A stretch of DNA of 64,000 bases from Planctomicrobium piriforme (GCF_900113665.1 NZ_FOQD01000003.1:340497-404496), one strand, 5' to 3'. Positions 9,918-19,321 are shown, counted from the first letter of the stretch. The notes: generated from the sequence alone by a model not told the origin. Program-made: numbers and translations.

Positions 9918-10724
9918 CTATTTCTTCTGCGGCGTCAGCACGACGGCCGCTTCCGACGTCTGCATTACAAACGTGAACGTTTCCTGCAGGTACAACTGCA
10001 CCGCGTTGGCCGAATGGCTCAAATAGCCGATTGAAATGTCCTGGCCGAGATAGAGATCAAAATCTCCGCCGCGTGTGCTGAGCACGACTCCCCCTTCAAT
10101 CGCAGGACACCAGATGATCTCGCCGTCCACGAGACTCTGAACATGCTTCCGCACGGGATACCCGTCGTCGCTGGCGGCGTTCACCGCAGTATAGGCGTCC
10201 GCTCCCAGCAAGAGAGTGTAGGGCCCGTTGACTCCCGCGAGACGAAGTTGATTCACCGCCTGCGCGACAGTTTCAGCGTACGAATTGACGTCGGCCGGCA
10301 GCGTCAAGATTGGGTTGCTGGTCCCTTGCCGGATGCCTTGAATGCCGGCCTCGCCATACCCTTCGAAAACGGCGCGGTCTTCGGCGAAAGCGAGCTTGCG
10401 GGCAGCCTCTTTCAATGGCGCCCAGTCCGAGTCCATCGCCCCGCGTTCCACATCGTCGATGGCCTGACGCTGGAGTTCGAATGTGGCACGCAGTTCCACC
10501 AGAGGCCTGACTTCACGCTGCGCTGACTGCACGCCGTCGGTGAGCGGCTTGATCGGTCGCTGATGACCGGTATCGACCGCGGCCAGTTCGAGGCCGCCAG
10601 GACCGTTCACATCAACCACGCGTCGCGCTGCCAGATAGCGTTTCAGAGTGCGCGAGGCTTCTTCTTCGATTTGAGACCAGGCCGCGCTAGAAATCGGGGC
10701 CAATTCGCGATGCAGATTGTTCAT
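9918..10724 (-). CDS. Encapsulin shell protein (family 1, linocin-M18 type)
   Basis: A 268-residue HK97-fold shell protein that self-assembles into a nanocompartment. Family marks are the start MNNLHRELAPISSAAW, the ARRVVDVNGPGG segment, and the late VVLSTRGGDFDLYLGQDISIGY and LYLQETFTFVM blocks. It has the standard encapsulin length. Its ATG overlaps the stop of the upstream peroxidase gene by 4 bases, so the two are translationally coupled in the order cargo then shell. By analogy with known encapsulin-peroxidase systems it packages the DyP enzyme; this is supported here by the cargo's C-terminal peptide. Confidence 0.95.
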   Translation of the reverse strand: MNNLHRELAPISSAAWSQIEEEASRTLKRYLAARRVVDVNGPGGLELAAVDTGHQRPIKPLTDGVQSAQREVRPLVELRATFELQRQAIDDVERGAMDSDWAPLKEAARKLAFAEDRAVFEGYGEAGIQGIRQGTSNPILTLPADVNSYAETVAQAVNQLRLAGVNGPYTLLLGADAYTAVNAASDDGYPVRKHVQSLVDGEIIWCPAIEGGVVLSTRGGDFDLYLGQDISIGYLSHSANAVQLYLQETFTFVMQTSEAAVVLTPQKK

Positions 10725-11779
10725 GACTGTCTTTTCTTGTCTTTTAATGAACCGATGCCGAGCGAGCCGTCCGCCGATGCGGGCGAACGTGACGCATTTT
10801 CATCGCGTGGAAGGACGGTTGGGTTAGGCGCTGCCTGTGGAATTTCTGGCGAGGCTCCCAGGGTGTCGAGGAGCGAAAGGGATGGAACGAAAAACAAACT
10901 GCCTGTGACCGCGCGACTGACATCCAGGAGACGGTCGTAGTTGCCCGGCGGCCGGCCGATGAACATGTTCTCCAGCATCTGCTCGATCACCGCCGGCGAT
11001 CGGGCATAGCCGATGAAATACGTCCCGAACTCCCCTTTGCCGACGTCGCCGAAAGACATGTTGTCTCTCAGGATTTCTTTCTCTTCACCGTTCTCGACGA
11101 TGGTGGTCAGCGCGTTGTGTGCGAAGGTCGGCTTGACGGCGTCGTCGAGTTCGATGTTCGAGAGCTTCGTCCTGCCGATGATCTTCTCTTGCGTCTCCAC
11201 CGGCAGCGCATTCCATTTCCCCATGTCATGCAAATACTTTTGCACGATCACATAGCTGCCGCCGACAAACGCGGGGTCTTCCTCCCCGATGATGGTGGCG
11301 TCCACCGCGTCCTGACCTGCGGGATTTTCCGTCCCGTCGACGAAACCGAGAAGATCCCGGTCGTCGAAGTATTTGAACCCGTGGGTTTCGTCTTCAATGG
11401 TCACCGCCGACCCGAGTTTCAACATGATCTGCGTCGCCAGCTCAAAGCACAAATCCATGCGTGTGGCGCGAATATGAAACAGGAGATCTCCCGGCGTGGA
11501 CACGGCATGATACCGACCGCGCACCTCACGGAAAGGGTGCAAGTCCTTTGGCGCCGGCTCGCCGAAAAGCCGCTTCCACGCGTGAGCACCGAACCCGATC
11601 ACACAGGACAGGCAGCCGTCGAGATCACGCGAGCCCACCGCGCGGAGCAGGGCAGGCAACTCCCCGCAAAAGTTCCTCACCGCTGCGTCATGCTCTTCGC
11701 CGGCATTCGCGGTGGCGACAAGAAACATGGCGGTCCGCTGAAGCCCGGCAGTGACTGGCTGGCTGTCGATCGATGACAC
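10721..11779 (-). CDS. DyP-type heme peroxidase with encapsulin-targeting C-terminal peptide
   Basis: A 352-residue dye-decolorising peroxidase that uses H2O2 with a heme cofactor. The GxxDG signature is present (LLGFVDGTENP), as is the conserved late arginine segment (YFIGYARSPAVIEQML). After the enzyme domain comes a Pro/Ala/Ser-rich linker and then GSLGIGSLK at 338-346, the type of short peptide that docks cargo on the inner encapsulin shell. The gene lies first in a two-gene operon with the shell gene (4-base overlap). Natural substrate unknown; an oxidative-stress role is the usual interpretation. Confidence 0.95.
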   Translation of the reverse strand: MSSIDSQPVTAGLQRTAMFLVATANAGEEHDAAVRNFCGELPALLRAVGSRDLDGCLSCVIGFGAHAWKRLFGEPAPKDLHPFREVRGRYHAVSTPGDLLFHIRATRMDLCFELATQIMLKLGSAVTIEDETHGFKYFDDRDLLGFVDGTENPAGQDAVDATIIGEEDPAFVGGSYVIVQKYLHDMGKWNALPVETQEKIIGRTKLSNIELDDAVKPTFAHNALTTIVENGEEKEILRDNMSFGDVGKGEFGTYFIGYARSPAVIEQMLENMFIGRPPGNYDRLLDVSRAVTGSLFFVPSLSLLDTLGASPEIPQAAPNPTVLPRDENASRSPASADGSLGIGSLKDKKRQS

Positions 11780-11968
11780 GAATCTGATTCCCGCTCGTCT
11801 TGTGAAACTGCCCGCAACAAATTGCTCTAACTTCGACCGCCAGTTTTTCGCTCACCGTTGTACCTCATTTTCGCTGAGTCCGCATCCGCTCGCCAGCGAG
11901 ATTGACCCCTGCCGCCGGGAGGCTGATACTGACCTCTGCTGCATTGAGAAGATAATCAGAGGTCCACG

Positions 11969-13669
11969 ATGTTCATCGCCAGATCCCCAGTCCGTCGTCA
12001 CCGATCCACGCATCCCATCCACTGCGGAATTGCGACGCTCATACTGCTGAGCTTGTCAGCGAATGTGTCTTTTGCCGATGAAAAGCATGAATCGAAGACA
12101 GCTGCGGCCAGCGCGCCCAATATCGTCATTATCATGGCGGATGACTTGGGGTTCTCCGATCTCGGGTGTTATGGGGGCGAGATTCAGACCCCGCAGCTTG
12201 ATCGCCTGGCCGCGAACGGGTTGCGGTTCACCCAGTTCTATAACACCGCGCGGTGCTGGCCCACGCGGGCAGCGCTCATGACCGGCTACTACCCGCAACA
12301 GGTGCATCGCGACGAGCTCGACGGTCTCGGCGGAGGGGGGAAGGGACGGCGTCAGCCGTGGGCACAGTTGCTGCCGGCCTTGCTCAAGCCGCAAGGCTAT
12401 CGCTGCTACCACGCCGGCAAATGGCACATCGACGGGCCTGCACTCGCGGCCGGGTTTGACCACTCTTACATCGGCGAAGGGGGACGATTTTTTAATCCCC
12501 GCCAGCATTTTGAAGACGATGTGAAGCTGCCTGCGGTCGACCCAGAAAGCGGTTACTACGCGACGACGGCCACCGCCGACTATGCTCTCAAATACCTGAA
12601 GTCACACCAGGCAGACCACAAGCAGAATCCGTTTCTGCTGTATCTGGCATTCATCGCTCCGCACTTCCCGTTGCAGGCTCCACAAGCAGACATCGACCGC
12701 TATCGGAGCCGATACCACGAAGGCTGGGACGTGCTGCGGGAGCAGCGGTATGGTCGTCAGCGTGACGCCGGGCTGGTGAACACCCCGCTCTCCGCGCTCG
12801 AACCACAGGTCGGGCCGCCCTATGACTTCCCGAAGGCGATTGAAAAGCTAGGACCGGGCGAGGTGAATCGTCCGCTCACCTGGTCGAGCCTGACATCCGA
12901 GCAGCAGCAGTTTCAGGCAACGAAGATGGCGATTCATGCCGCGATGGTCGACCGCATGGACCAGGAAATTGGCCGCGTCCTCGAACAGATCCGCGCGATG
13001 CAGGCCTGGGACAACACCCTGATTCTCTTCCTCTCAGACAACGGCGCGAGTGCCGAGATCATGGTTCGCGACGATGGCCACGATCCCGCTGCGCCGCCGG
13101 GATCGGCAAAAAGCTACCTCTGCCTGGGGCCGGGATTTTCGAGTCTGGGGAACACTCCCTTTCGCCGCCACAAGACCTGGGTCCACGAAGGGGGCATCGC
13201 CACTCCCTTGATTGCGCACTGGCCTAAAGGAATCAGTGCTCGTGGGGAACTGCGCGAAACGCCGGCCCATGTGATCGACGTCGTCCCGACGTTGCTGGCG
13301 GCAGCCGGGATTGCCCCGCCAAAAACATTCGACGGAGAGCCGGTTCCGGCACTGCCTGGCAAGAGCCTATTGCCCGCGTTTCATCACAACGCCGATCTCG
13401 ACCGCGAATGCCTGTGGTGGCTGCACGAAGGCAACCGCGCCGTTCGCAAAGAGAACTGGAAACTGGTCGCCGCCAAAGGAGAACCATGGGAGTTGTACGA
13501 CCTGACAACCGATCGGGCCGAATCAAACAACCTCGCAACTGCGCAGCCGGAACTCGTGAAAGAGCTAGACGCCCTCTGGCATCAGAAGTTGAAAGAGTTC
13601 ACCGAGCTGGCTGCGCAGACGCCGGAACTGGGGCAGCCGGAGAAGGGGAAGAACAACCGACAGGAATAA
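11969..13669 (+). CDS. Secreted sulfatase (formylglycine-dependent)
   Basis: A 566-residue sulfatase of the alkaline-phosphatase superfamily. An N-terminal hydrophobic segment ending near VSFADEK acts as a signal peptide. The metal-binding start NIVIIMADDLGFSDLGCYGG and the maturation motif C96WPTRAALMTG (C-x-P-T-R, Cys to formylglycine) are intact, so the enzyme should be active once matured. The late DLTTDRAESNNLA motif is typical of the C-terminal domain. The substrate is not readable; planctomycete sulfatases act mainly on sulfated polysaccharides or aryl sulfates. No maturase gene lies nearby. Confidence 0.95.
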   Translation: MFIARSPVRRHRSTHPIHCGIATLILLSLSANVSFADEKHESKTAAASAPNIVIIMADDLGFSDLGCYGGEIQTPQLDRLAANGLRFTQFYNTARCWPTRAALMTGYYPQQVHRDELDGLGGGGKGRRQPWAQLLPALLKPQGYRCYHAGKWHIDGPALAAGFDHSYIGEGGRFFNPRQHFEDDVKLPAVDPESGYYATTATADYALKYLKSHQADHKQNPFLLYLAFIAPHFPLQAPQADIDRYRSRYHEGWDVLREQRYGRQRDAGLVNTPLSALEPQVGPPYDFPKAIEKLGPGEVNRPLTWSSLTSEQQQFQATKMAIHAAMVDRMDQEIGRVLEQIRAMQAWDNTLILFLSDNGASAEIMVRDDGHDPAAPPGSAKSYLCLGPGFSSLGNTPFRRHKTWVHEGGIATPLIAHWPKGISARGELRETPAHVIDVVPTLLAAAGIAPPKTFDGEPVPALPGKSLLPAFHHNADLDRECLWWLHEGNRAVRKENWKLVAAKGEPWELYDLTTDRAESNNLATAQPELVKELDALWHQKLKEFTELAAQTPELGQPEKGKNNRQE

Positions 13670-13709
13670 CCGTAGGTGTTTTTAAACGCATCGCACGAAC
13701 TTCATTCAC

Positions 13710-14231
13710 TCAGCTCCGCGATGAGATGAGATGATGTTCGCTGGCGAGGACGATTCCTAAAACAATCGGAACAAGTCTGTCGTGGAGATTCCCGCGTATC
13801 ACCCCGGAATAGGCTACGACCCTCTGCACGAACGAACAAAGAGTCAGATCCCTCGCCTCAAGAAACCACGTCGCCACGCGAACGCCGCTCCCTTGTTGAC
13901 GCAGAGTGACTGAACTAGCAACGACGTTACACCGCAGTCGTCTCCCTTCACAAATAAATTGCTCACCGCCGATGTCCCACGCTCCGATTCGGATCGTCCT
14001 GGAATCGGGAGTTGAGTGGGGATCCACGACAGGCGGTCGTCTCGACGAAAAACCAAAACCAACGGATTGACCGTCTACCGTTATGCTGATGCCATGAAGA
14101 GAAGAAATTGGGCCGGCCGCGGCGTATTGATGTCCGTCAGACCAGTCAAAGCATAGTATTTTGCCATCCATTTCAAATCGACCAAGACGTGGATGGTAGA
14201 CCGGAATCGTGCGACCGTGAATTTGGATCAT
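13710..14231 (-). CDS. Hypothetical protein
   Basis: A 173-residue frame from the ATG at 14231 (the frame extends to 14291). The product looks protein-like: alternating strands, Gly/Asp turns (IRIGAWDIGGEQFICEGRRL) and a hydrophobic end (VPIVLGIVLASEHHLI). I recognise no family. The gene is convergent with the sulfatase. Codon use is less GC-biased than its neighbours, so it may be a recent arrival, or the frame may be spurious. The following 303 bases (14292-14594) hold nothing I can name. Confidence 0.5.
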   Translation of the reverse strand: MIQIHGRTIPVYHPRLGRFEMDGKILCFDWSDGHQYAAAGPISSLHGISITVDGQSVGFGFSSRRPPVVDPHSTPDSRTIRIGAWDIGGEQFICEGRRLRCNVVASSVTLRQQGSGVRVATWFLEARDLTLCSFVQRVVAYSGVIRGNLHDRLVPIVLGIVLASEHHLISSRS

Positions 14232-14594
14232 GTACTCATGACGCCATCTCAATGGGCACAGAGGGAGCAGAATTCGAAATCGAACCGCCAAGAGTCACCA
14301 GCCTTCTCGTCTCGCAGCAGGACGCGGTGAATAAAACAACGTGACGGAACACTGATGATCGATTAACGAAGGGAAGTGCAGGGTGATGTCTCGCAATTCT
14401 GCCGTATGCTTTCGGTTTATTCACAGCACCAAAATGTTGCCAGACAAATTATAAGCTCGGCAACGCCGGAGCCCGCGTCAAGAGTGAGTTGGTCTTTTGA
14501 CTGGGGTACGATCACACTGAGCGACTCTTGATATTGCCATCGCAGCACTCATGTCCGCGTTGCACGACCACACCAAGACCGGAGTACCTCGGTA

Positions 14595-15050
14595 ATGCAA
14601 GATCCTTCAACTGATCCGATCTTCACAGCGGAAGAAATTGAAGCCATCGAGATCATGGAGGAAGACGAGGACGAAGAAGTCGCGAGATTCAACCTTGGCC
14701 AAAAGACCTTTGAGCGTCGAGCGTGGAACTTTCTCACAGGGATGGGCATGGGAACTGTTGCCGTGTACATCTACGCCAGGTGGATCATCCCGGTTCTCAG
14801 TTCCAACGCGCTGACTGAACCAGACTTACTCGATTTCCCGCTCGCAGCTGCTTTGTGCGTTTATTCCGCTGGATTTGTTTGGATGTTCCTGAACCTGAAC
14901 ACGATCCTGAACCGGAGCTGGTTTTTTGGAGGAATCTTTGTTCTCGCGGGGCTTTGGGGACAGATGTGCGTTTTAGCAATCTTTCTAATTGGTGCGGTAT
15001 TCTTTCTGGTCGCGTTGCTCGGGGTGGTAGGAGACTGGCTCGCGTCCTGA
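14595..15050 (+). CDS. Small integral membrane protein of unknown function
   Basis: A 151-residue protein. The N-terminal 30 residues are strongly acidic (EEIEAIEIMEEDEDEEV) and are followed by about four hydrophobic segments: VYIYARWIIPVL, FPLAAALCVYSAGFVWMFL, SWFFGGIFVLAGLW and VLAIFLIGAVFFLVALLGVV. It is likely a cytoplasmic membrane protein with an acidic cytosolic tail. No family is recognised. The 341-base stretch after it, up to 15391, contains a galM 3'-end remnant and no gene. Confidence 0.75.
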   Translation: MQDPSTDPIFTAEEIEAIEIMEEDEDEEVARFNLGQKTFERRAWNFLTGMGMGTVAVYIYARWIIPVLSSNALTEPDLLDFPLAAALCVYSAGFVWMFLNLNTILNRSWFFGGIFVLAGLWGQMCVLAIFLIGAVFFLVALLGVVGDWLAS

Positions 15051-15239
15051 ACGGCGACCACATACGTGGAAATGTGGCTTGGGCGCGATACTCATGTCGC
15101 GTCAGCAGCATGAGCATGCGAACGTGGGGCACGCGTTGCCTTGGATTCTACGGGAATCCCCCAAACAGGGAGAGGTTCGATCAAACGAGGCCACATCTCC
15201 GACCGGTTAATACCGGCAAGGCACAGACAAAAATGTCTA

Positions 15240-15312
15240 TGCCACCAGTCAACTGAGCTGACAATCTCCTCCACTTCGCCGTGAAGACCCGGTGTTCCAC
15301 CCTCTGGCGGGG
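15240..15312 (-). pseudogene. Remnant of a second galM 3' end
   Basis: Read on the minus strand, this stretch encodes RQRVEHRVFTAK, matching the last residues of galM at 16116-17126 (RQTTEHRFFTAK). The nucleotide match continues beyond the stop (GCCACC-GTCAA at 15241 against 16085). The copy is only about 70 bases and lacks the rest of the gene. It makes a direct repeat with the galM end on the far side of the toxin-antitoxin pair. Confidence 0.6.
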
Positions 15313-15391
15313 GGCATGACATTGGCCTATCGCCTTCCCTGGGGCGCCTGGAGTAGACTGGACACACTCGTATCAGAGGGAAGAAGGATCC

Positions 15392-15634
15392 ATGCAAACA
15401 ATCACAGCCACGTTTGAAGACGGCGTGCTGAAGCCTGCCCAGCCGCTTGATCTGCCGGCGCATGCCGAGGTTCGCATCACGATTGAATTGCTCAAAGCAG
15501 CCCCTCTCACTGTGGCAACATTGAACGCCTTCTTGAGAGACCTTCCCTCATTAGGTGATGATGCGGAAGCCTTCGCTCAAGACATTCGGACCCTCCGGAC
15601 GGAGTTTCCACCGGAGGCGAATTTATGGGACTGA
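15392..15634 (+). CDS. Antitoxin of a VapBC-like pair, AF2212/DUF104 type
   Basis: An 80-residue protein starting MQTITATFEDGVLKPAQPLD, the hallmark of the AF2212-like (DUF104) antitoxin family, followed by the short strand EVRITIEL. The acidic C-terminal part (RDLPSLGDDAEAFAQDIRTL) would wrap the toxin. A GAGGGAAGAAGGA ribosome site precedes the ATG. Its stop overlaps the start of the PIN toxin gene by 10 bases, so translation is coupled. It should neutralise the toxin and, with it, repress its own promoter, which would lie in the bases just upstream. Confidence 0.88.
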   Translation: MQTITATFEDGVLKPAQPLDLPAHAEVRITIELLKAAPLTVATLNAFLRDLPSLGDDAEAFAQDIRTLRTEFPPEANLWD

Positions 15635-16029
15635 TGGTGGACACGAACGTCTTTATCCGTTTCGAAAAGGCGAACTCGGCGATTGATCTGTCACCGTGGA
15701 GCACCTCCGAAAAAGTCTTCATCAGCGTCGTGACGGCTTCGGAACTACTGATCGGAGTCCATCGCGCCATTAACGAAGAACGCAGATTACGCCGTTCGAT
15801 TTTTGTCGAAGCTGTGATTTCCGGAGTGGAAATTTTGGACTTCACAATCGGCTGCGCCCGCCGTCACGCCGAGATCTATGCCGACCTCACGAAAAGAGGT
15901 GAGATGATCGGGGCTCACGATCTGATCATCGCTGCAACCGCCAGCTATTACGATTTGTCGTTCCTCACAGAGAATGTCGACGAATTCTCGCGAGTGCCCG
16001 ATTTGAGCGTTATCCCTTTTGCCGTCTGA
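15625..16029 (+). CDS. vapC: PIN-domain ribonuclease toxin, VapC type
   Basis: A 134-residue PIN-domain endoribonuclease. Acidic active-site residues are visible: D6 in MVDTN, E40 in TASELLIG, D99 in GAHDLIIAATA and D119 in ENVDEF. The length is standard for VapC toxins, which cleave tRNA or rRNA to stop growth. It overlaps the antitoxin gene; an alternative start at 15634 would shorten it by three residues. The pair is bracketed by galM and the galM-end remnant, which points to insertion or rearrangement at this site. Confidence 0.93.
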   Translation: MGLMVDTNVFIRFEKANSAIDLSPWSTSEKVFISVVTASELLIGVHRAINEERRLRRSIFVEAVISGVEILDFTIGCARRHAEIYADLTKRGEMIGAHDLIIAATASYYDLSFLTENVDEFSRVPDLSVIPFAV

Positions 16030-16115
16030 GTGATGGCCGACAATCCAATGAACGTTGCCAGGTCCCAGGATTTGAAGCGGATGCGCCACCGGTCAATTCT
16101 GCTGGCGAGCGCCTG

Positions 16116-17126
16116 CTACTTCGCCGTGAAGAACCGATGTTCCGTCGTCTGTCGATACTCTTCCCCCGGACGCAATGCAGTCGACGGGAACTCGATCTGA
16201 TTTGGCGAGTCGGGGAAGTGCTGGCATTCCAGGCAGAAGGCTTCGAACTTTTGTCGGCCGGCGCAGTTGTCGGAACCGTCGAAGTGGTTCGCGGTGTAGA
16301 GCTGCACGCCCGGGGCGGTGGTGTAAACGACCATCACGCGGCCGCAGCCCATATCGGCGGCTCTGGCGACCGGACGCAGCGTTCCGTCCCAGCCCCGCAC
16401 GACGAAACAGTTATCGTATCCGCCGGCCGTCTGGGCAATGGAATCGCCGATCGCGCGGGGAACGCGGAAATCGAACGGAGTGCCGGCGACTTCCAGAATC
16501 GTCCCCGTCGGCAGCACATCGGCATCGTTCTCCAGACAGGCGTCAGAGAAGAGTTCGAGCTGCTGATTGAGAATGCTCCCCTGACCGGCCAGGTTCCAGT
16601 AAGTGTGATTCGTGAGATTCACCACCGTCGGAGCATCAGTGCGAGCCGTGTAATCCAGCGAGAGGACGTTGTCGGCGATGCGATAAGTCACAGAAACGGT
16701 CAGGTTCCCGGGGTAGCCGTCTTCGCCGTCGGGACTGACGGTCCGGAACGTGACAAAGTTGTCGCCTGTCTCCGCTTCCCAGATGCGATGGGTGAGTCCT
16801 TTGAGACCACCGTGCAGATGATTGGGACCGTTGTTGACTGCGAGAACGCACTCGCGGCCATCGATCCAGAATCGTCCGCGGCCGATCCGGTTGGCGTAGC
16901 GACCGACAGTGGCGCCGAGATACGAAGGGTTCTGAAAATAAACCGACGGTGACTTCGGCGCGGCGACAATATCGGCCGAGACCCCTTCGCGATCCGCACA
17001 GACGAGCGATACGAGCGAAGCGCCGGCGTCGGTCACCTGCACGCGCAGAAAGGAGTTTTCGAGCGTGAACAGCGAGGATTCGGAACCGTCCGCATCGCGT
17101 CCCCAGGCAGATTGTCGCTGAGTCAT
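16116..17126 (-). CDS. galM: Aldose 1-epimerase (galactose mutarotase)
   Basis: A 336-residue enzyme that interconverts alpha and beta anomers of aldoses such as galactose. Family features are NHLHGGLKG with its conserved His, VVNLTNHTYWNLAG with the second catalytic His, and EAFCLECQHFPDSPNQ near the end, which includes the catalytic Glu. The length is normal and no signal peptide is visible. The gene is convergent with vapC and lies downstream of a terminator that separates it from the vWA gene. No other galactose genes lie nearby. Confidence 0.94.
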   Translation of the reverse strand: MTQRQSAWGRDADGSESSLFTLENSFLRVQVTDAGASLVSLVCADREGVSADIVAAPKSPSVYFQNPSYLGATVGRYANRIGRGRFWIDGRECVLAVNNGPNHLHGGLKGLTHRIWEAETGDNFVTFRTVSPDGEDGYPGNLTVSVTYRIADNVLSLDYTARTDAPTVVNLTNHTYWNLAGQGSILNQQLELFSDACLENDADVLPTGTILEVAGTPFDFRVPRAIGDSIAQTAGGYDNCFVVRGWDGTLRPVARAADMGCGRVMVVYTTAPGVQLYTANHFDGSDNCAGRQKFEAFCLECQHFPDSPNQIEFPSTALRPGEEYRQTTEHRFFTAK

Positions 17127-17167
17127 ATCGGGCCTTTTCGGCGTTCGCTGTCGGTCAGGCGGGTCTC

Positions 17168-17198
17168 AAAAAAAGTGCGGCCGGATGAATCCGGCCGC
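17168..17198 (-). terminator. Rho-independent terminator after the vWA genes
   Basis: Stem GCGGCCGGAT (17177-17186) pairs with ATCCGGCCGC (17189-17198). On the minus strand it is followed by a run of seven T (17168-17174). It ends transcription from the vWA gene at 17420-19321 before galM. Confidence 0.9.
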
Positions 17199-17419
17199 TG
17201 ATTCTAGGGGGAATCGCATGAAAACATAGCGTCCTGGCGGCGTTAAAATTCAGTCCTTCATGCAGATTTGGCGTCCATACTCCGCCACACTTCCCCGGGA
17301 TCGGGGCAAGAACAATTTTCGAAAACCGATACGTCGGCTGTCTGCCCCAATTCTCCTGATTCAGGAATGCACCAGAGATTCGGAACCCGTCATCCGCATC
17401 ACGCGCCTCACCGGAAAAA

Positions 17420-19321
17420 TCAGAACTTGGGGACATCTTTGCCCTCATATTCCCGTGGATCACGATAACGTTCGCGCAATTCCAGGCCGAATCCGTTTCC
17501 TTTTTCCAGGCGTGCCACGCGTTCCCAGGGGGTGCCGGGATTGGTCTTGATGACCTGATCGAGCAGCTTGATGGCGAGCGTTTTCTGTGCCTCAAGTTCC
17601 TTCATATCGACTTTCGTCGCCCGGACCTGCTCAGGCGTGGGTTCGAGAAGTTTCTGGGTGTAGGAGAAGTACCACTCATTGGACTTGGAATCCTTGACCT
17701 GCGGTTTGTCTTTGGCGTGCTGATCCATGATCAGCAGATATTGAAACTCGCGCACACGGAAGGCCAGCAACTGGGCATAGGCCAAGTCGTAGGCGGCCCT
17801 CCAGCGCGGTTCGTTTTCCTTCTCCCGCAGTTTTTCGATCTGCTCCATCCGCTTGATCGCTTCGTTGACTTTCGTCAGATCCCGCAGGCAGCGGCCGAAG
17901 TACAGATCCCGATCTTTCTGAAACTCGATCGGGTCGAGCGGGAACCGTTCGACCTTCAGATTCATCTGATTGTCTTGCGCGGGATCGAGAGCGTTAATCA
18001 CCTGCCAGATCCCGGAGCGGAATTCGCTTTTGTTGCGAGCCTGCTCGTAATCGCGACGACCTAGCAATTGCGGTTCATACTCTTTCATCGCCAGGTCGTC
18101 GAACTTGCGACTATCACGGGCTCCCGCCCCGATCAGGCTGGCCTCCTGGCCTCCCAGCAAAAAGAAAATTCCGCCCGATTGTTTGGCGAGTCGCACCTGT
18201 CCGTATGATCCAAACCCGCTGGAATGCGAGTCCCACCGGCCGTGCAGGCCATCGAACTGAAGACATTCCGGGAATGGTGTTTCCGGGCCGCGATGCACGC
18301 GGATGTGGTGCCTGACCGAGGTTTTTGGATCAACCCAGAGAATGTGGGCATTCGGCGAACCGAAGATGGCTTCCCGTCCCATGAAGTACACGGGGACTTT
18401 GAATTTATCGGTCTTGGTGATCACTTCTTCCAGTTGATTATCGTCGTCCCCGGTTTCGTCCGTGACGACGAAGAGCGCCAATTTGCGGTTTGAACGAGCC
18501 GCCAGGGGCGCAAACTCATCAATGGCCTTGGAGATTGCGAAATAGGTTTTCTCTTCGCCGCTGTCGTCGTTGGGAATGGAAGCAATGGCTTTCCGGATGG
18601 CCTCAAGATCGCTGGTCGGGGCGGGGAGCAGATTCTTTTTCTCCGACCCCAGACTGCAGATCATGGTTTCCAGCGGAGAGAACTTCATGTTTCTGGTCTT
18701 GGCCTCATCCGAGGCGATCTTCAGTTCCTTGTAGATCTTCTCGACGTTCTCGGAGATTTCCTTACGGTCGTCCGCCAGACTGGCGGAAGCGTCAAACAGC
18801 CAGACTGCAATGATCGGCTCCTTGCGCATCATGCGCAAGATTTCCTTAGTGACGACGCCCATGGCCGCGCCATAGCCCTCCACGCGCGATCCGGCTTCCC
18901 CCTTGACCTGACCTTCGCCGAGATCGAGGTTCATTTCGCCGACGCCGGGAATCGAGATGTCGCCGATCGAGACCACGCGCAAGTCGCTGGCCCCCTTCAT
19001 GATTTCAGACTCACCGATTTTCGCCTGGGCCATCGTCGCGGTACCGCTGCCCGCCATACCACCGATGCCTGTGCTGACCATGCCGCCAGACTGCATCGAC
19101 AGGTTTTCGGAGACTCGGGTGTCGAGGTTCAGATCCTGGTCGAACTCCTGCTGGTTCCGCTCATCGGCCAGCACGGTTTCGACCACGACGTTGTCGGGAG
19201 AAATGATGTGCGCGGTGAATTTGTAGAAAGAAAACGCCAGCAGCGCCAGTCCGTGAACGGCGGCGGAGATCACCATCGCCGATGCGTTACCGCCTCGCAG
19301 GTATGCCCACATGAAGATCAA
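17420..19321 (-). CDS. Membrane-anchored vWA-domain protein 1
   Basis: A 633-residue protein with a single N-terminal membrane helix (about 14-35), a Gly/Met-rich linker, then a von Willebrand A domain. A MIDAS-type site, D177ASAS, sits in the stretch IIAVWLFDASAS. The C-terminal half is helical and charged and resembles that of its neighbour at 19437-21338, with which it shares the same layout and length (633 residues). vWA domains bind partner proteins through a metal ion. Role unknown; the pair probably acts at the cell envelope. It is probably co-transcribed with the neighbour (115-base gap) and followed by a terminator. Confidence 0.88.
   Translation of the reverse strand: MIFMWAYLRGGNASAMVISAAVHGLALLAFSFYKFTAHIISPDNVVVETVLADERNQQEFDQDLNLDTRVSENLSMQSGGMVSTGIGGMAGSGTATMAQAKIGESEIMKGASDLRVVSIGDISIPGVGEMNLDLGEGQVKGEAGSRVEGYGAAMGVVTKEILRMMRKEPIIAVWLFDASASLADDRKEISENVEKIYKELKIASDEAKTRNMKFSPLETMICSLGSEKKNLLPAPTSDLEAIRKAIASIPNDDSGEEKTYFAISKAIDEFAPLAARSNRKLALFVVTDETGDDDNQLEEVITKTDKFKVPVYFMGREAIFGSPNAHILWVDPKTSVRHHIRVHRGPETPFPECLQFDGLHGRWDSHSSGFGSYGQVRLAKQSGGIFFLLGGQEASLIGAGARDSRKFDDLAMKEYEPQLLGRRDYEQARNKSEFRSGIWQVINALDPAQDNQMNLKVERFPLDPIEFQKDRDLYFGRCLRDLTKVNEAIKRMEQIEKLREKENEPRWRAAYDLAYAQLLAFRVREFQYLLIMDQHAKDKPQVKDSKSNEWYFSYTQKLLEPTPEQVRATKVDMKELEAQKTLAIKLLDQVIKTNPGTPWERVARLEKGNGFGLELRERYRDPREYEGKDVPKF

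Noticed and set aside
9918..10724. Phage major capsid (HK97) protein instead of encapsulin
   Set aside because: No phage genes are adjacent, the length and sequence blocks match encapsulins, and the partner carries a docking peptide.
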